Virus record (IMG/VR): IMGVR_UViG_3300035670_001039 | Coordinates: 1-27,882 of that record | Strand: one strand, 5' to 3' | DNA length: 27,882 nucleotides | Source: a virus | Shown here: in pieces, positions 6,430-16,208 of the stretch | Layout: each line of letters begins with the position of its first letter | Position numbering within the stretch: position 1 is the first letter of the stretch | Notes under the pieces: model-generated | Told to the model about the DNA's origin: nothing | What the model saw: the letters and a program-made list of their open reading frames with translations, nothing else | The model's database searches: none | Made by a program: the position numbers and the translations under genes

Positions 6430-9400
6430 TGGGTTTTGAGCTTACTGTTGAAGATGAAGATGCGGTCTACGCATATGAAGAAAAGCGTAAAGAACGCGAA
6501 AAAGGTTACACGCAGAGTGCATCGACAACTCTAGCGAGTCGCGCAGCGTCGATTCACCGCACATATCCGCACCTCACGCCTGGTGTTGCGCTTGCTTTGG
6601 CGAAAGGAAATGCAAGCGAGGCGACTATTGAGCAGGCCGCGAAACGTGCTGCTGAACAGTTGGTTATCGAACAGCAACGCAAGGCCGCCGAACCGAAGGG
6701 TTTGGGGGACAAGATCTACGAAAAGTTCAAGACTGGTACGCGCTATGCAGCGGCTGCTCTGGCTTTCCCGTACGAGATCGGTGTCAATCTTGCCAGTCAA
6801 GTATTTACTGGTGGTCAGCCTGGTGGTCGTGAAGGTCTGGTCATTTCAACGTCGCTTGGTTCTCTGATTCGTAATGATGAACTTGCTGGTTCTGGTTTTT
6901 TCATGGGTGGCGAGGCTCTCCAGAAGCAGGGTGAGCGGGCGAGGCGTTATCGCGGAACGATCAATGGTCAGGCGTGGACTATTGGTCGAGGTGCTGCATC
7001 GTTGGTTTCGGAACCTGGTAGCGATGCGTACCGCTATTTGTCTGGTTTGGTAGACGCGGCAGCAATCATTGGTCTTGATCCTGTCAACTTTTTGGTTCCG
7101 GTCGGCGGAGAACTCGGCGCGGCAAAGAAGGGTGTTACCAGATTCGGTCGCACCGGACGTATTTTGCCTCTTGCAGCGGAAGATGTTGCACGGATGGCTG
7201 GTGATGTTACCCAAGTTGCAAAAACAGTAACAACCGTAACTACGGAACAAAAGATTGTTGCACGCGCGCTTGAACTCACTCGAAGTGGTGCTTCACGGGT
7301 CGATGATGTCGTTGCTGAAGAGTTTGGTCTACCCGTTGAACAAGTATTCGGGATTCTTTCACGCGAACCAGTTTTTCAAGATTTAGCACAGTTTGATGTG
7401 TGGGAACAAGGAAGGTTGCGTGGAAAGGCGGAGCAAGATTTTTTTGGTGATCTAACTGTTGAACAAAAACGTGCAGCAGTCAACCAACGGGCAGACGATT
7501 TTATCAATGATGTCGCTGGGCGTTCTCGCCAAGAGTTGCCGGCGCAGAATGTTGAGGCAGCTGGTGGTGTAAATAAAACTTCCAAACAAGTCGTTGCGGA
7601 GACTGGTAAATCGTGGCTTGATTCAGCGACTGGTCAGCGTGTTGTCGCTCAAGCCGCGACGATTGACAACATGTGGGAGATGCGCCAAGCGTTTCCGCGT
7701 GTCGGCACCCGTATGCAAGTCCAGTTGTTGGATGCCAAAACACCCGAAGAGGTGCGGGCCGTGCTGGCCCCCGCTCTCGGCCTCGAGGCTGGTGTCAGCA
7801 AGGTATCTGACTTCAAGTACCGCCACGTCTACAGCAAACTGCCCAAAGTTGAGCAGCGTTCCCGCGTCCCAGCCCTGCTCCGCAACCTTTTTGAGGGTAT
7901 GCCAAACCGGCAGATCTCGCTTCGCCCAGGCGACCGCAACATCGACGAAGCAATGTACGAGATGGATGCGTGGCTTGCGTCCAATCGCTACACACCCGAG
8001 GAACGCGCGCCGGTCCTCGAGAAGTTTGCTCGCAACCTCATCAACGAGATGGATCCAGAAGAGGCTGCGATACGCGCGCAGACGATGCGCGAAGCGGCGG
8101 AAGCGACCATCGACTTGGAACGCAGGCCGAAAGCCCAGCAGCTTCAGCAGTTGCAGGAAGAGGCAGATTCAATTTCACGTCAGGCAATCGCTGATGGTTA
8201 CGCCGAGACGTATGTCCGTAACGTCGAAAAACCATCGTTCCGTTCTGGTGCAGACCTGCGCAACTGGCTTCGTGAACCGAATCAGTTGGGTCAGTTGCGG
8301 AATGCGTTTGATACTGCGGTTGGCTGGATGGAAAGTGCCGGCATCAGCTTGGACCGTCAAACCTTGCGTCCCACATCAAGTTTGAGGGTCGGCGTTCGTA
8401 ACGCCAAAGGCAAGTTTGACCGTTTTGGTAATCGCCTTGGTGGCGAAACCGACGACCTTGTCAATGCGCTTGGCGGTCGTGTGCAGGAATACAGCCGTCG
8501 TGGCTGGGTGAAATACGGCGAGTCGGCCCGTGACAGGGGTATGGGCTTCTACCGTGGCGGCACAAAACAGTTCTTGCAGGGTGTTGACCAAGCTCTGAAC
8601 AATATGACGTTCGGTTCCGGTGCTGAAATGAGCATCGCAGAGTTTGCCGAAGAGTTTGTTCGCAATGCCGACATTATCGACACGCTTCGTCCGTTGTTCG
8701 CTAAAGGCAGTACACAAGCTAAGGGAGCAAGACTTGCCGGTCTACGGACATATGGTAACGCTGGCGATTTGCTTGACCCAACAAACTTGTTCGGGCGTGA
8801 ATATTCGGGTTTGACATACGACGACATTGTTGAGGCCACCCGCAACCGCGAAGCTCTGGCAAAAGTCAATACGACCATTACTAATAATACGATTGATGAG
8901 ATTGTTGAGAAGGCACTTGCTGGCCAGATTGATGAACTTGCTGGTTTTTCAGAACAAGAAATCTATGACATCATCGCTCGCGTTATCGCAAGAACCCCAA
9001 GTCAGGCTCTTGCTGATGCGCGTCGTTTGGAGAAAACGATTGCCGCCACCCAAAAAGAACTTGACGAAATTGATGGTCGCCTTGAACGTTTCGGTTTGGC
9101 TTCAGTCGGCAGCGGTCGAGCAGGCACCTATCAGATTGCTGAACAGTTCCGCGAACTGATGATTGAAGGATTGGTCCGTAGCGGGATTGATCGGGAGTTT
9201 GTTGAAGAACTGTTCAACGCTTACTACAAGACCCTCAAAAGCCAATCTGAATATGCCATTGACGAGATGGGCAACCCAACCGACTTCGGCCTATTGCAGG
9301 CATTGATCCCGAACGATGCTGGCGATCTTCGACCGGTTGATGCTGTTTTGGCTTCGCCAGGTCTACGCACAGAAATGCTTCAACGGACGATCTTCATGCC

Positions 9401-12400
9401 GGACCCACGACAGATTCGTCGCTTGCAGAGTCAATTAGGTTGGATCAAGACGGGCCGAATAACTGGCACGAAAACTGGCGAGATGCGGATGCCACTTTCT
9501 GCACTCGAGGGTTTCCAGCAGGATATTTGGCGACCGATGGTCTTGATGACCGGTGGCTACGTCATTCGCAACGTCGCTGAAGCACAGGCACGTCTGACAT
9601 TGATGGCCCCCACTTCATTGTTCAAGCATCCACTTCTGCACATCATGTGGGCTTCGGGATTCAAGGGTGCAGGCGATGCAATGGGCGAGGCGTTCAAGAT
9701 TTTGGCACCTTTTCAGAAATTGGTGCGTGGCCCAAGCCGCGAACAAGTCGAAATCATGGATGATGCTGTGAAGAACATCATGCGTAGTTCGCAGGAAGAA
9801 TATGTCAAGGCAATCGGTGCTTCGTACCATCGTTACGGTGGCGACCCGATTACGGCTCGACAGGTTGCAGTCCGATCTGGAATACCATCAAACGTAACGA
9901 AAACCGACCGCGCTAACTATGTTCGTGGGATTGCGGACGAGTTGCGGTTCTTGGCTTACGATCCGATTTCGATAATGGTTGCCCAAGGAAATGATGAAAC
10001 GCAGATCATTCGTTGGTTGACGCAAACAGACGAGGGTCGGCAGCGGTGGTCGGAACTGTATGCTCAATTTGAGAACGGAGTTGTCTCGATTGAAAGCGGC
10101 AAGCCAGCGATTCGTTCTTTTTCGCTTGCCGAAGTAGACAATTTGCGTACTTTCGTCCGCACCTACATTACTGGCCGCCTTGACCACAATGCTGGAGCTG
10201 TTGGTGCGTTGAAGAATGATGTGCTGCGCGACGTTGTCGCGTTCCGCGCAGTCCAAACTGGTGACGAGATTCCTGTGACCGTGGAGGAACTCAAGCAGTT
10301 CAAGCGTGTGTTCAATAGCCAGACGGAGGGGTTGAACGGCAACGTCTACCTTCTGCGTCAAGAGGTCCGCAAGGTCAAAGGCAAGAAGCAAACCGTCAAT
10401 GTTTATGGTCGATATGTTGACGACGGGACGCAACTTCAGGGTGGGCGACTGCTTGTCATGGAAGATGCGTACGACGATCTTGGCGAAGCAACTCCTGCTT
10501 TGTCGGACGCTTTGCGGCGCATCCTTGAGGATCCTGAAGCAAATACGGTTCTCCCAAATACCACAAAATATGATCCGTTGATCAGTCCAGAGCGACTGTT
10601 GAAGGGGCGTGGAACTGGAGAACTGGCAAAGACAGTCGAACGGATGAAGCGTGTCACGGACTACTTCTTCGGAAAACTGTATGGGTACACGACGGCGTAC
10701 CTTGACCGGTCACCGCTGTACCGTCAGGTGTATTACAGGCGCGTCGGTGAACTGTTTGAGTTGATGGATGACGCATCGGTCGTGACATTCCGAGACAATA
10801 TTCTCAAGGGTGCCGCCGATCTGAAACTTGATCCCGATGATTATGTCGGTTCGACCAAGTTGTGGAAGCGCATCGAGGAAAGGGCAACCAAACCGACTGG
10901 TGGTGGCCGCATCAACCTGACCCAAATGGATGCCTACGCCAAGGGTTTCGCTCTGGACGAATTGAACATCACGCTTTATTCGGCTGTGTCGCGCAACAAC
11001 TTCACGGACATCGCCCGTATCATCGCCCCGTTCGGTCAAGCGTGGGGCGAGGTTCTCAACACCTGGGTGCGTTTGATTGCGACGGATCCGAAGGTGCTGC
11101 GCCGCGCAAGCCTGATCGTTGAAACCGGCAAGGAAGCCGATCCCGACGGCGATGGTCGAGGTTTCTTCTACAAGGATCCTGTCACCGGCGAATATGTGTT
11201 TGACTATCCGCTGTCCAACAAGGGCATCGGCTTGTTGACTGGCCCGATTGCCAAGGCATTGGACAAGGTGCCGATCTTGAACAGGTTCGGCTCGGACGCT
11301 GGGCCAGTCAATGCTTCGTTGACTGCACCAATCAAGTCGCTCAACATGGCGTTGACTTTGACTCCTGGTATCGGACCGATGCTTCAGGTTCCAGCAGCGA
11401 TCATTCTGCGCAACGTCCCAGGCATGGATCAGGTCAAGGAAGTGCTGATGCCGTACGGCGATCCCAGCCTGCGTGGCACGACGTTCATTCCTGCGTGGTT
11501 GCAGAAGTTTGCATCGGGTGTGTGGGACGGTCCAGACACCAGCCGACTCATGGGCCAAACCTACGCCGAGGTCGTCCAAAGCCTCCACGCCTCGGGCAAC
11601 TACAACACGTCCGATCAGAATGACCGTGAGCGGATGTTTGAGGATGCCATCGGTATTTCTCGCCAGCTGACCGTTCTTCGGTCTTTCGGCCAGTTCATTG
11701 GACCAACCCGACCAGTTGTCGAGTTTTCCGACGGCGACATTATGACCGCGTTCTACGCCCAGATTCTGGAGCAGTTCCGTCTTGAGGATTACGACACCGC
11801 CACCTCTCGGTTTATGGAACTTTTCCCCAATGCCATTTCCTATCTTGGCGCAAAGACCAAAGCCCAGTACGGCGGTCTTGATGCTGGCAATGTCTACGGC
11901 AAATGGGAAGAAGAGAACGGTGCCGTAATCAAGCGTTACCGCGATGTCGGAGGCTACTTCGGCCCAACCGGTGGCGACTTTGACATCGTCACCTACAGCC
12001 GCCAGTTGTCGCAAGGCAAGCGCAGCCGCATGACCGCCCGCCAGATCATTGAGCAGGCCGAGTTCCAGGCTGGTAACGCCATGTACAAGGAAGTTGCCAA
12101 GCAATTCCAAGGCCCGCGCAGCGACGAGGTACGCGAACAGTTGCGTCAGTATCGAGAATTGCTGGGGCAGAAGTACCCAGGATTTGCCACCCTCCAGTCG
12201 TTCGACACCCAGAGGTTTGACCGTGAAGTCGCGCAGTTACGTCGTGCAACAACCGATAACGAACTAGAGGGTAACCCTGTCCGCGATGCTGTTGAGATTT
12301 ACCTGACGGCGCGTGATGAGGCTCTTGGCGTGGCGCAATCCCGTGGCCGTTCAAGCCTTGGTGGCCGCGACGACGACGACCTTCGCCAGTTGCTCCGCCA

Positions 12401-12500
12401 GCTTGGCGAGACACTTGGTGAGAGATACCCAGATTTTGTCAGGTTGTATGATCGGGTGTTGTCCCGAGAAGTAGAGAGCGACACGGACCCCAATGGCTGA
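6429..12500 (+). CDS. giant virion protein (2023 aa), probable internal/ejection protein
   Basis: This single 6-kb frame takes up over a fifth of the window. The N-terminal 100 residues are charged and helical. Residues about 105-235 contain several long apolar stretches (YAAAALAFPYEIGVNLASQVF; AAAIIGLDPVNFLVPVGG). Residues about 1035-1085 include GGYVIRNVAEAQARL and a hydrophobic stretch (HPLLHIMWASGFKGAGDAM). Near 1533 comes IIAPFGQAWGEVLNTWVRL, and near 1567-1595 DPDGDGRGFFYKDP then GEYVFDYP, a combination I associate with very large uncharacterised virion proteins of actinobacterial phages. The C-terminus is coiled-coil-like and rich in Asp/Arg. Great length, amphipathic and apolar segments and position beside the portal fit an internal core protein ejected with the DNA, as for podovirus internal proteins. 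No lysozyme, protease or polymerase motif was recognised. Base composition varies along the gene. It overlaps the next gene by 8 bases. Confidence 0.82.
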   Translation: MGFELTVEDEDAVYAYEEKRKEREKGYTQSASTTLASRAASIHRTYPHLTPGVALALAKGNASEATIEQAAKRAAEQLVIEQQRKAAEPKGLGDKIYEKFKTGTRYAAAALAFPYEIGVNLASQVFTGGQPGGREGLVISTSLGSLIRNDELAGSGFFMGGEALQKQGERARRYRGTINGQAWTIGRGAASLVSEPGSDAYRYLSGLVDAAAIIGLDPVNFLVPVGGELGAAKKGVTRFGRTGRILPLAAEDVARMAGDVTQVAKTVTTVTTEQKIVARALELTRSGASRVDDVVAEEFGLPVEQVFGILSREPVFQDLAQFDVWEQGRLRGKAEQDFFGDLTVEQKRAAVNQRADDFINDVAGRSRQELPAQNVEAAGGVNKTSKQVVAETGKSWLDSATGQRVVAQAATIDNMWEMRQAFPRVGTRMQVQLLDAKTPEEVRAVLAPALGLEAGVSKVSDFKYRHVYSKLPKVEQRSRVPALLRNLFEGMPNRQISLRPGDRNIDEAMYEMDAWLASNRYTPEERAPVLEKFARNLINEMDPEEAAIRAQTMREAAEATIDLERRPKAQQLQQLQEEADSISRQAIADGYAETYVRNVEKPSFRSGADLRNWLREPNQLGQLRNAFDTAVGWMESAGISLDRQTLRPTSSLRVGVRNAKGKFDRFGNRLGGETDDLVNALGGRVQEYSRRGWVKYGESARDRGMGFYRGGTKQFLQGVDQALNNMTFGSGAEMSIAEFAEEFVRNADIIDTLRPLFAKGSTQAKGARLAGLRTYGNAGDLLDPTNLFGREYSGLTYDDIVEATRNREALAKVNTTITNNTIDEIVEKALAGQIDELAGFSEQEIYDIIARVIARTPSQALADARRLEKTIAATQKELDEIDGRLERFGLASVGSGRAGTYQIAEQFRELMIEGLVRSGIDREFVEELFNAYYKTLKSQSEYAIDEMGNPTDFGLLQALIPNDAGDLRPVDAVLASPGLRTEMLQRTIFMPDPRQIRRLQSQLGWIKTGRITGTKTGEMRMPLSALEGFQQDIWRPMVLMTGGYVIRNVAEAQARLTLMAPTSLFKHPLLHIMWASGFKGAGDAMGEAFKILAPFQKLVRGPSREQVEIMDDAVKNIMRSSQEEYVKAIGASYHRYGGDPITARQVAVRSGIPSNVTKTDRANYVRGIADELRFLAYDPISIMVAQGNDETQIIRWLTQTDEGRQRWSELYAQFENGVVSIESGKPAIRSFSLAEVDNLRTFVRTYITGRLDHNAGAVGALKNDVLRDVVAFRAVQTGDEIPVTVEELKQFKRVFNSQTEGLNGNVYLLRQEVRKVKGKKQTVNVYGRYVDDGTQLQGGRLLVMEDAYDDLGEATPALSDALRRILEDPEANTVLPNTTKYDPLISPERLLKGRGTGELAKTVERMKRVTDYFFGKLYGYTTAYLDRSPLYRQVYYRRVGELFELMDDASVVTFRDNILKGAADLKLDPDDYVGSTKLWKRIEERATKPTGGGRINLTQMDAYAKGFALDELNITLYSAVSRNNFTDIARIIAPFGQAWGEVLNTWVRLIATDPKVLRRASLIVETGKEADPDGDGRGFFYKDPVTGEYVFDYPLSNKGIGLLTGPIAKALDKVPILNRFGSDAGPVNASLTAPIKSLNMALTLTPGIGPMLQVPAAIILRNVPGMDQVKEVLMPYGDPSLRGTTFIPAWLQKFASGVWDGPDTSRLMGQTYAEVVQSLHASGNYNTSDQNDRERMFEDAIGISRQLTVLRSFGQFIGPTRPVVEFSDGDIMTAFYAQILEQFRLEDYDTATSRFMELFPNAISYLGAKTKAQYGGLDAGNVYGKWEEENGAVIKRYRDVGGYFGPTGGDFDIVTYSRQLSQGKRSRMTARQIIEQAEFQAGNAMYKEVAKQFQGPRSDEVREQLRQYRELLGQKYPGFATLQSFDTQRFDREVAQLRRATTDNELEGNPVRDAVEIYLTARDEALGVAQSRGRSSLGGRDDDDLRQLLRQLGETLGERYPDFVRLYDRVLSREVESDTDPNG

Positions 12501-13260
12501 AACAACGACACCGCCGCCGACAACGGCGACGATTGACCAGAAACTGGCCGATCTTCAGGCCGGCTTCAAGCAGCTTGCTGCTCAGGGTGGCGGGGAGTCT
12601 CGCCTCGGTTACACAACGCCTCGTTACGGTGTGCCGGCTGGCTATACCCGTGCGGGCCGTGAGCCTGGTATCTACAACATCGTCACGGGACAGAGAGAAC
12701 AAGACGGTTACTATGATCTGGAAAGTATGCCGTTCACGATTTTGTACGGCATTTCTGATGATGTCAAACGTGAAGAACTCCGCAAGACGCTGTTCGCCAA
12801 GGGGTATTACCGCACAAGCAAAATCCCGACTGGCGCAGTTGATCGTGAAGATGAGTATGCGATGGCCGAATTGTTGCGTGAGGCAAACATCAACCAGACT
12901 CGATGGGATCAGTACGTTGACGCTGTCAAGGCTCGCCCAGACAAGGTGACGGGTGGGGCGGCACGTCCCCGTCTGACGGTTACTTCGGCTGATGACATTG
13001 TCGTCATTGCCAACCGTTTGGCTATCGAAACATTGGGTCGCAGGCTGAAAGACAATGAGGCGCAAACAATCGCTCGACTGTACCAAGCGCAAGAACAACA
13101 GGCTGGTATGCAGGCTGCCGTGTCGCGTACATCTGTTGCGGCACCCGATGTGACAACGACTGTGATGAATACCCTTGAGACAAAGTATGGCGGCGAACAG
13201 GAAGCGTATGGCTATTTGCAGGCCGCTAATCGTTTGGCGCGTTTGGTGGGGGCTGTCTGA
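12493..13260 (+). CDS. 255-aa unknown virion-associated protein
   Basis: The ATG at 12493 lies inside the end of the giant gene (8-base overlap); the stop TGA overlaps the next ATG (TGATG). The first 25 residues are Thr/Pro-rich (TTTPPPTTATID), then comes a helix (QKLADLQAGFKQLAAQ). A middle domain (YYDLESMPFTILYGISDDVKRE then LRKTLFAKGYYRTSKIP) precedes two helical segments. The second of these (VIANRLAIETLGRRLKDNEA then QTIARLYQAQEQQ) has the regular helix pattern seen in phage internal or scaffold-like proteins. No enzymatic motif is seen. Tight coupling to flanking large proteins suggests it is made and assembled with them, probably inside the head. Function is unknown. Confidence 0.8.
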   Translation: MAETTTPPPTTATIDQKLADLQAGFKQLAAQGGGESRLGYTTPRYGVPAGYTRAGREPGIYNIVTGQREQDGYYDLESMPFTILYGISDDVKREELRKTLFAKGYYRTSKIPTGAVDREDEYAMAELLREANINQTRWDQYVDAVKARPDKVTGGAARPRLTVTSADDIVVIANRLAIETLGRRLKDNEAQTIARLYQAQEQQAGMQAAVSRTSVAAPDVTTTVMNTLETKYGGEQEAYGYLQAANRLARLVGAV

Positions 13261-14954
13261 TGGCTGGAGCAAATCAAAAAGAAATCGAAAAACTCGTCAA
13301 GGAAATAAATGCACAACTTGACGCAATCAGGGAAGCAAAGTTTTCGGTTGCCTCTGCGGAGGGGTTGGTTGATTACACCGATCCTCTCACTAATCAAACA
13401 TCCCCCATTTCCTTGGATGACCTTGACGTTTTGGAACGGGGTCTAAAAGACAATAAGAAAGTTCTTGAAAAAACCCTAAAACCGTTGAAGGACGCTGAAA
13501 AGACCTCGGCCCAAGCCGATGAGGATTATCAACGCGCTATCAGAATCGCTCAAAGTAAGTCTGCTCAATCTGGTCTTGGTATCAATCAGCGTATTGCCAA
13601 TGAACGACTCAATGCGGCAAAGAAAGCAGTTGACCTCTCAAAAACCAAATTGACCGAGGCAACCAACAAGCTGGAAAGCCCCGAAACAAACATTCAGGCA
13701 ATTTTGACTGGGACATCAAAAGATACTGTTGGTCCCCGTACCGCCCCACCTCGAATGAGGATGCCCGAAGAGGCCGCCGACCGAGGTGTTGTTACTGGAA
13801 AGCCACCGACCCCGCGTGATTTGGCTGGCGGCGGTGGTGGTGGCGGTGGAGCGACCCCGCCGCCCAAACCTGGTAAGCCTGGTGAAGCGTCCCCAGGTTT
13901 GCAGCAAGAGTTTTTGACTGTTGTCAATCAGCAATTCGGAACATCGTTCAAGACGGTCAATGAATATTTGTCGGCCAAGGGTGTCAAGGGGATGGCACCT
14001 CGAGCGAAGCGTGTTGAGCGATACAACAAGTTCATTGCCGGCAAGGAAGAAACCACGCCAGAGGGCGGTCTGACGGAACGTGGCAAGCAGATTCTTCAGC
14101 AGGAATACGGTTGGGTTTCGGCATACATCGGTATCGATCCTGACGTGGATGCGGCGATGGGTCAGTTGGCGCGAAAGGAAATATCCGAGGACGCATTCGA
14201 TGCCAAGATCCGCTCGAGCAAGTGGTGGCAGGAACGCAACGATTTTACGCGGGCGTGGGATGTCAAGGAACGCACACCTGGTTCTACTGCCCAGAAGGAA
14301 ATTGACGACCGAGTCCAGTCAATGAAGGATTATGCCTTGTCCAAGTTTGGTGTTGTGCTGTCACCGGAGCAGCTGCGTCCGTGGGCGAGGCAGACCCTCC
14401 GAGAGGGTGCGTCTGCTCCGACCCAAGAGAACGGTGTTGCCGCCATCATTGTCAAAGGTGGCAGCCAAGGTGCGATTGACCAGTTGCGTCAGGGTGGCGT
14501 GGCACAAAGAGTCAATGACGTGAATGCCCGTTACGGCTACAACCCTGGATCGGATTTTGTCAACCAGTCCATCTCGAACATTGCGTTGGGGACAATGACC
14601 GAAGATATGTATGAGTCAAAAGTCAAGAGTTTCGTCAAGACTATGTACGGTGCAGACGTTGGCGATTTGTTGGACCGAGGCTATTCGGTTGCAGATATTG
14701 CAGAGCCGTACGTCCAGACCGCCGCACGGATGCTTGAGACAAATCCGAACATGATTGACATGAAGGACACGAAGTTCCAAAAGGCTTTGGGCATGGTGGA
14801 TGCTGACGGCAAGAAGCGTCAGATGACTTTGGGCGAGTGGGAGAAAACGCTGCGTACGGACCCGATTTACGGGTGGGATAAAACGAACCAAGCAGCAGGT
14901 TTGGCTGTTCAGGTTGGCGAGCAGATTTTGCGCCAGTTCGGAAAGGTGCAGTAA
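13260..14954 (+). CDS. 564-aa probable internal virion protein with polyglycine linker
   Basis: Residues about 5-150 form a charged helical, probably coiled-coil region (EIEKLVKEINAQLDAIREAK; LNAAKKAVDLSKTKLTEATNKL). A disordered Pro/Gly linker follows, including eight consecutive glycines at residues 190-197 and PPPKPGKPGEASPG. The C-terminal 350 residues look globular and helical, ending with a conserved-looking stretch (YSVADIAEPYVQTAARMLE; KRQMTLGEWEKTLRTDPIYG). The N-terminal 170 codons are visibly more A/T-rich than the rest, so the coiled coil may have a separate origin. No enzyme motif is recognised. The two-part layout with a flexible hinge and its place among large proteins suggest a structural or ejected head-internal protein. 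The TAA stop abuts the next ATG. Confidence 0.8.
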   Translation: MAGANQKEIEKLVKEINAQLDAIREAKFSVASAEGLVDYTDPLTNQTSPISLDDLDVLERGLKDNKKVLEKTLKPLKDAEKTSAQADEDYQRAIRIAQSKSAQSGLGINQRIANERLNAAKKAVDLSKTKLTEATNKLESPETNIQAILTGTSKDTVGPRTAPPRMRMPEEAADRGVVTGKPPTPRDLAGGGGGGGGATPPPKPGKPGEASPGLQQEFLTVVNQQFGTSFKTVNEYLSAKGVKGMAPRAKRVERYNKFIAGKEETTPEGGLTERGKQILQQEYGWVSAYIGIDPDVDAAMGQLARKEISEDAFDAKIRSSKWWQERNDFTRAWDVKERTPGSTAQKEIDDRVQSMKDYALSKFGVVLSPEQLRPWARQTLREGASAPTQENGVAAIIVKGGSQGAIDQLRQGGVAQRVNDVNARYGYNPGSDFVNQSISNIALGTMTEDMYESKVKSFVKTMYGADVGDLLDRGYSVADIAEPYVQTAARMLETNPNMIDMKDTKFQKALGMVDADGKKRQMTLGEWEKTLRTDPIYGWDKTNQAAGLAVQVGEQILRQFGKVQ

Positions 14955-16208
14955 ATGTCCAATATTGACAGGACTGATTACACGTTCAGCAACATTGACT
15001 GGGCCGCGCTGAACCTTGACGGTGTTGGTGGATTTTTGGGGACAGTTGGAGGCACTTCGGCACCAGCACCTACGACCACTTCGGTAATGACCGCAGCCGA
15101 GGCCGAGGCGGCAGCAGCTTTGGCGAGTGGTGGCATTCCGCTGAACCGTCCTTTTGTTGCAGAGACACCGCCAGTTGAACAACCTACGGGCGGCGGCACT
15201 CAAACCGTGGAGGAAGAAGAACCTCAGTTTGTCAGACTGCCGCGAACGATTGCTCCGATTGTTCAGCCACCGGCAAGTCAAACTCCGATTGAGCCACCTG
15301 CCCCGCCTGCGCCAGACCCAGAGGCAGCGAAAAGGGCGGCGCGAGCGTCTGCGCGACCGATGGCCGAGATTTTGACGGACTATCTCAAGCCGTATTTTTC
15401 GCAAGAAGATCTTGATGTTTTGTTGGGTGTGGCCATCGACAAGATCGTGGAGTTCGGGCAGGATCTTGCGCCGGCAATGGTTCCGATTGAACTAAAGAAA
15501 ACGACCCAGTACAAGACTCGTTTCGCCGCCAATGCCAAGCGAATCGAAAAAGGCTTGCCGGAACTGTCGCCGGCTGAGTATGTCAGTTTGGAGCAGACCT
15601 ACCGCGATTTGTTCAAGGCTTATGGAATGCCCGACTGGTCGTATGACGAAACAACCGACTTTGAGAAGATTCTTGAAAACAACATTCAGCCTGCTGAAAT
15701 GAACCGTCGCATCGTCCAAGGTTTCAACGCTGTCAAAACTGCACCGCCAGAAGTGATCAAGCAGTTCAAGGATCTCTACGACATTGATGAATCCAACCTT
15801 GCTGCGTATTTTCTTGACCCAACCCGAGGTGCAGAAAAGTTGGTACGTCAGGCCGAGGCCGCCCAGGTTGCTGGAATTGCCAAGCAGGCTGGCGGTATTA
15901 CGCTTGGTGCTACGGCTGCCGAGGCTGCGTCGTTTGCGGAACGCATCGCTGCCGAGGGTATTGCCCCGTCGGATCTCCAGGCCGGTTTCGCCCGCATTGC
16001 CGAACAGCAAGGTTTGTTCAGGCCGCTTATGCGTGGCGAAGAACAGATCTCCCAGCAGGAACAGGTTGAAGGGACTCTCGGCATCAATGCCGCTGCCCGT
16101 CAACGTATCGAGGCGCGTCGTCGTCGCCGGCAGGCAGAGTTTCAAGAGGGCGGTGGCTTTGCTGAGACTGCTCAGGGTGTCGTCGGTCTGCGGACGGTTG
16201 GCGAATGA
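14955..16208 (+). CDS. 417-aa probable internal virion protein
   Basis: The first 135 residues are low-complexity: Ala/Thr/Pro-rich with acidic EEEE and a PPAPPAPDPEAAKRAARASA stretch. From about residue 136 a helical domain begins (MAEILTDYLKPYFSQEDLDVLLGV, recognisable as a regular amphipathic helix pair) and runs on through several alpha-helical segments. The C-terminus is very basic (RQRIEARRRRRQAEF, about 376-390) followed by a Gly-rich tail GVVGLRTVGE. I recall similar basic tail sequences in actinophage virion proteins of unknown role. An Arg-rich end fits contact with packaged DNA. It is the last of four consecutive large proteins before the scaffold, and it overlaps the following 42-aa gene by ATGA. 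Confidence 0.78.
   Translation: MSNIDRTDYTFSNIDWAALNLDGVGGFLGTVGGTSAPAPTTTSVMTAAEAEAAAALASGGIPLNRPFVAETPPVEQPTGGGTQTVEEEEPQFVRLPRTIAPIVQPPASQTPIEPPAPPAPDPEAAKRAARASARPMAEILTDYLKPYFSQEDLDVLLGVAIDKIVEFGQDLAPAMVPIELKKTTQYKTRFAANAKRIEKGLPELSPAEYVSLEQTYRDLFKAYGMPDWSYDETTDFEKILENNIQPAEMNRRIVQGFNAVKTAPPEVIKQFKDLYDIDESNLAAYFLDPTRGAEKLVRQAEAAQVAGIAKQAGGITLGATAAEAASFAERIAAEGIAPSDLQAGFARIAEQQGLFRPLMRGEEQISQQEQVEGTLGINAAARQRIEARRRRRQAEFQEGGGFAETAQGVVGLRTVGE

Noticed and set aside
10710-12110. Long open frame on the - strand (466 codons)
   Set aside because: It lies fully opposite the giant virion gene, has no ribosome-binding site or family resemblance, and follows from the codon pattern of the + gene.
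12439-13272. - strand open frame of 277 codons
   Set aside because: Opposite a well-supported coupled + gene; product is low-complexity and Arg/Cys/Leu-rich.
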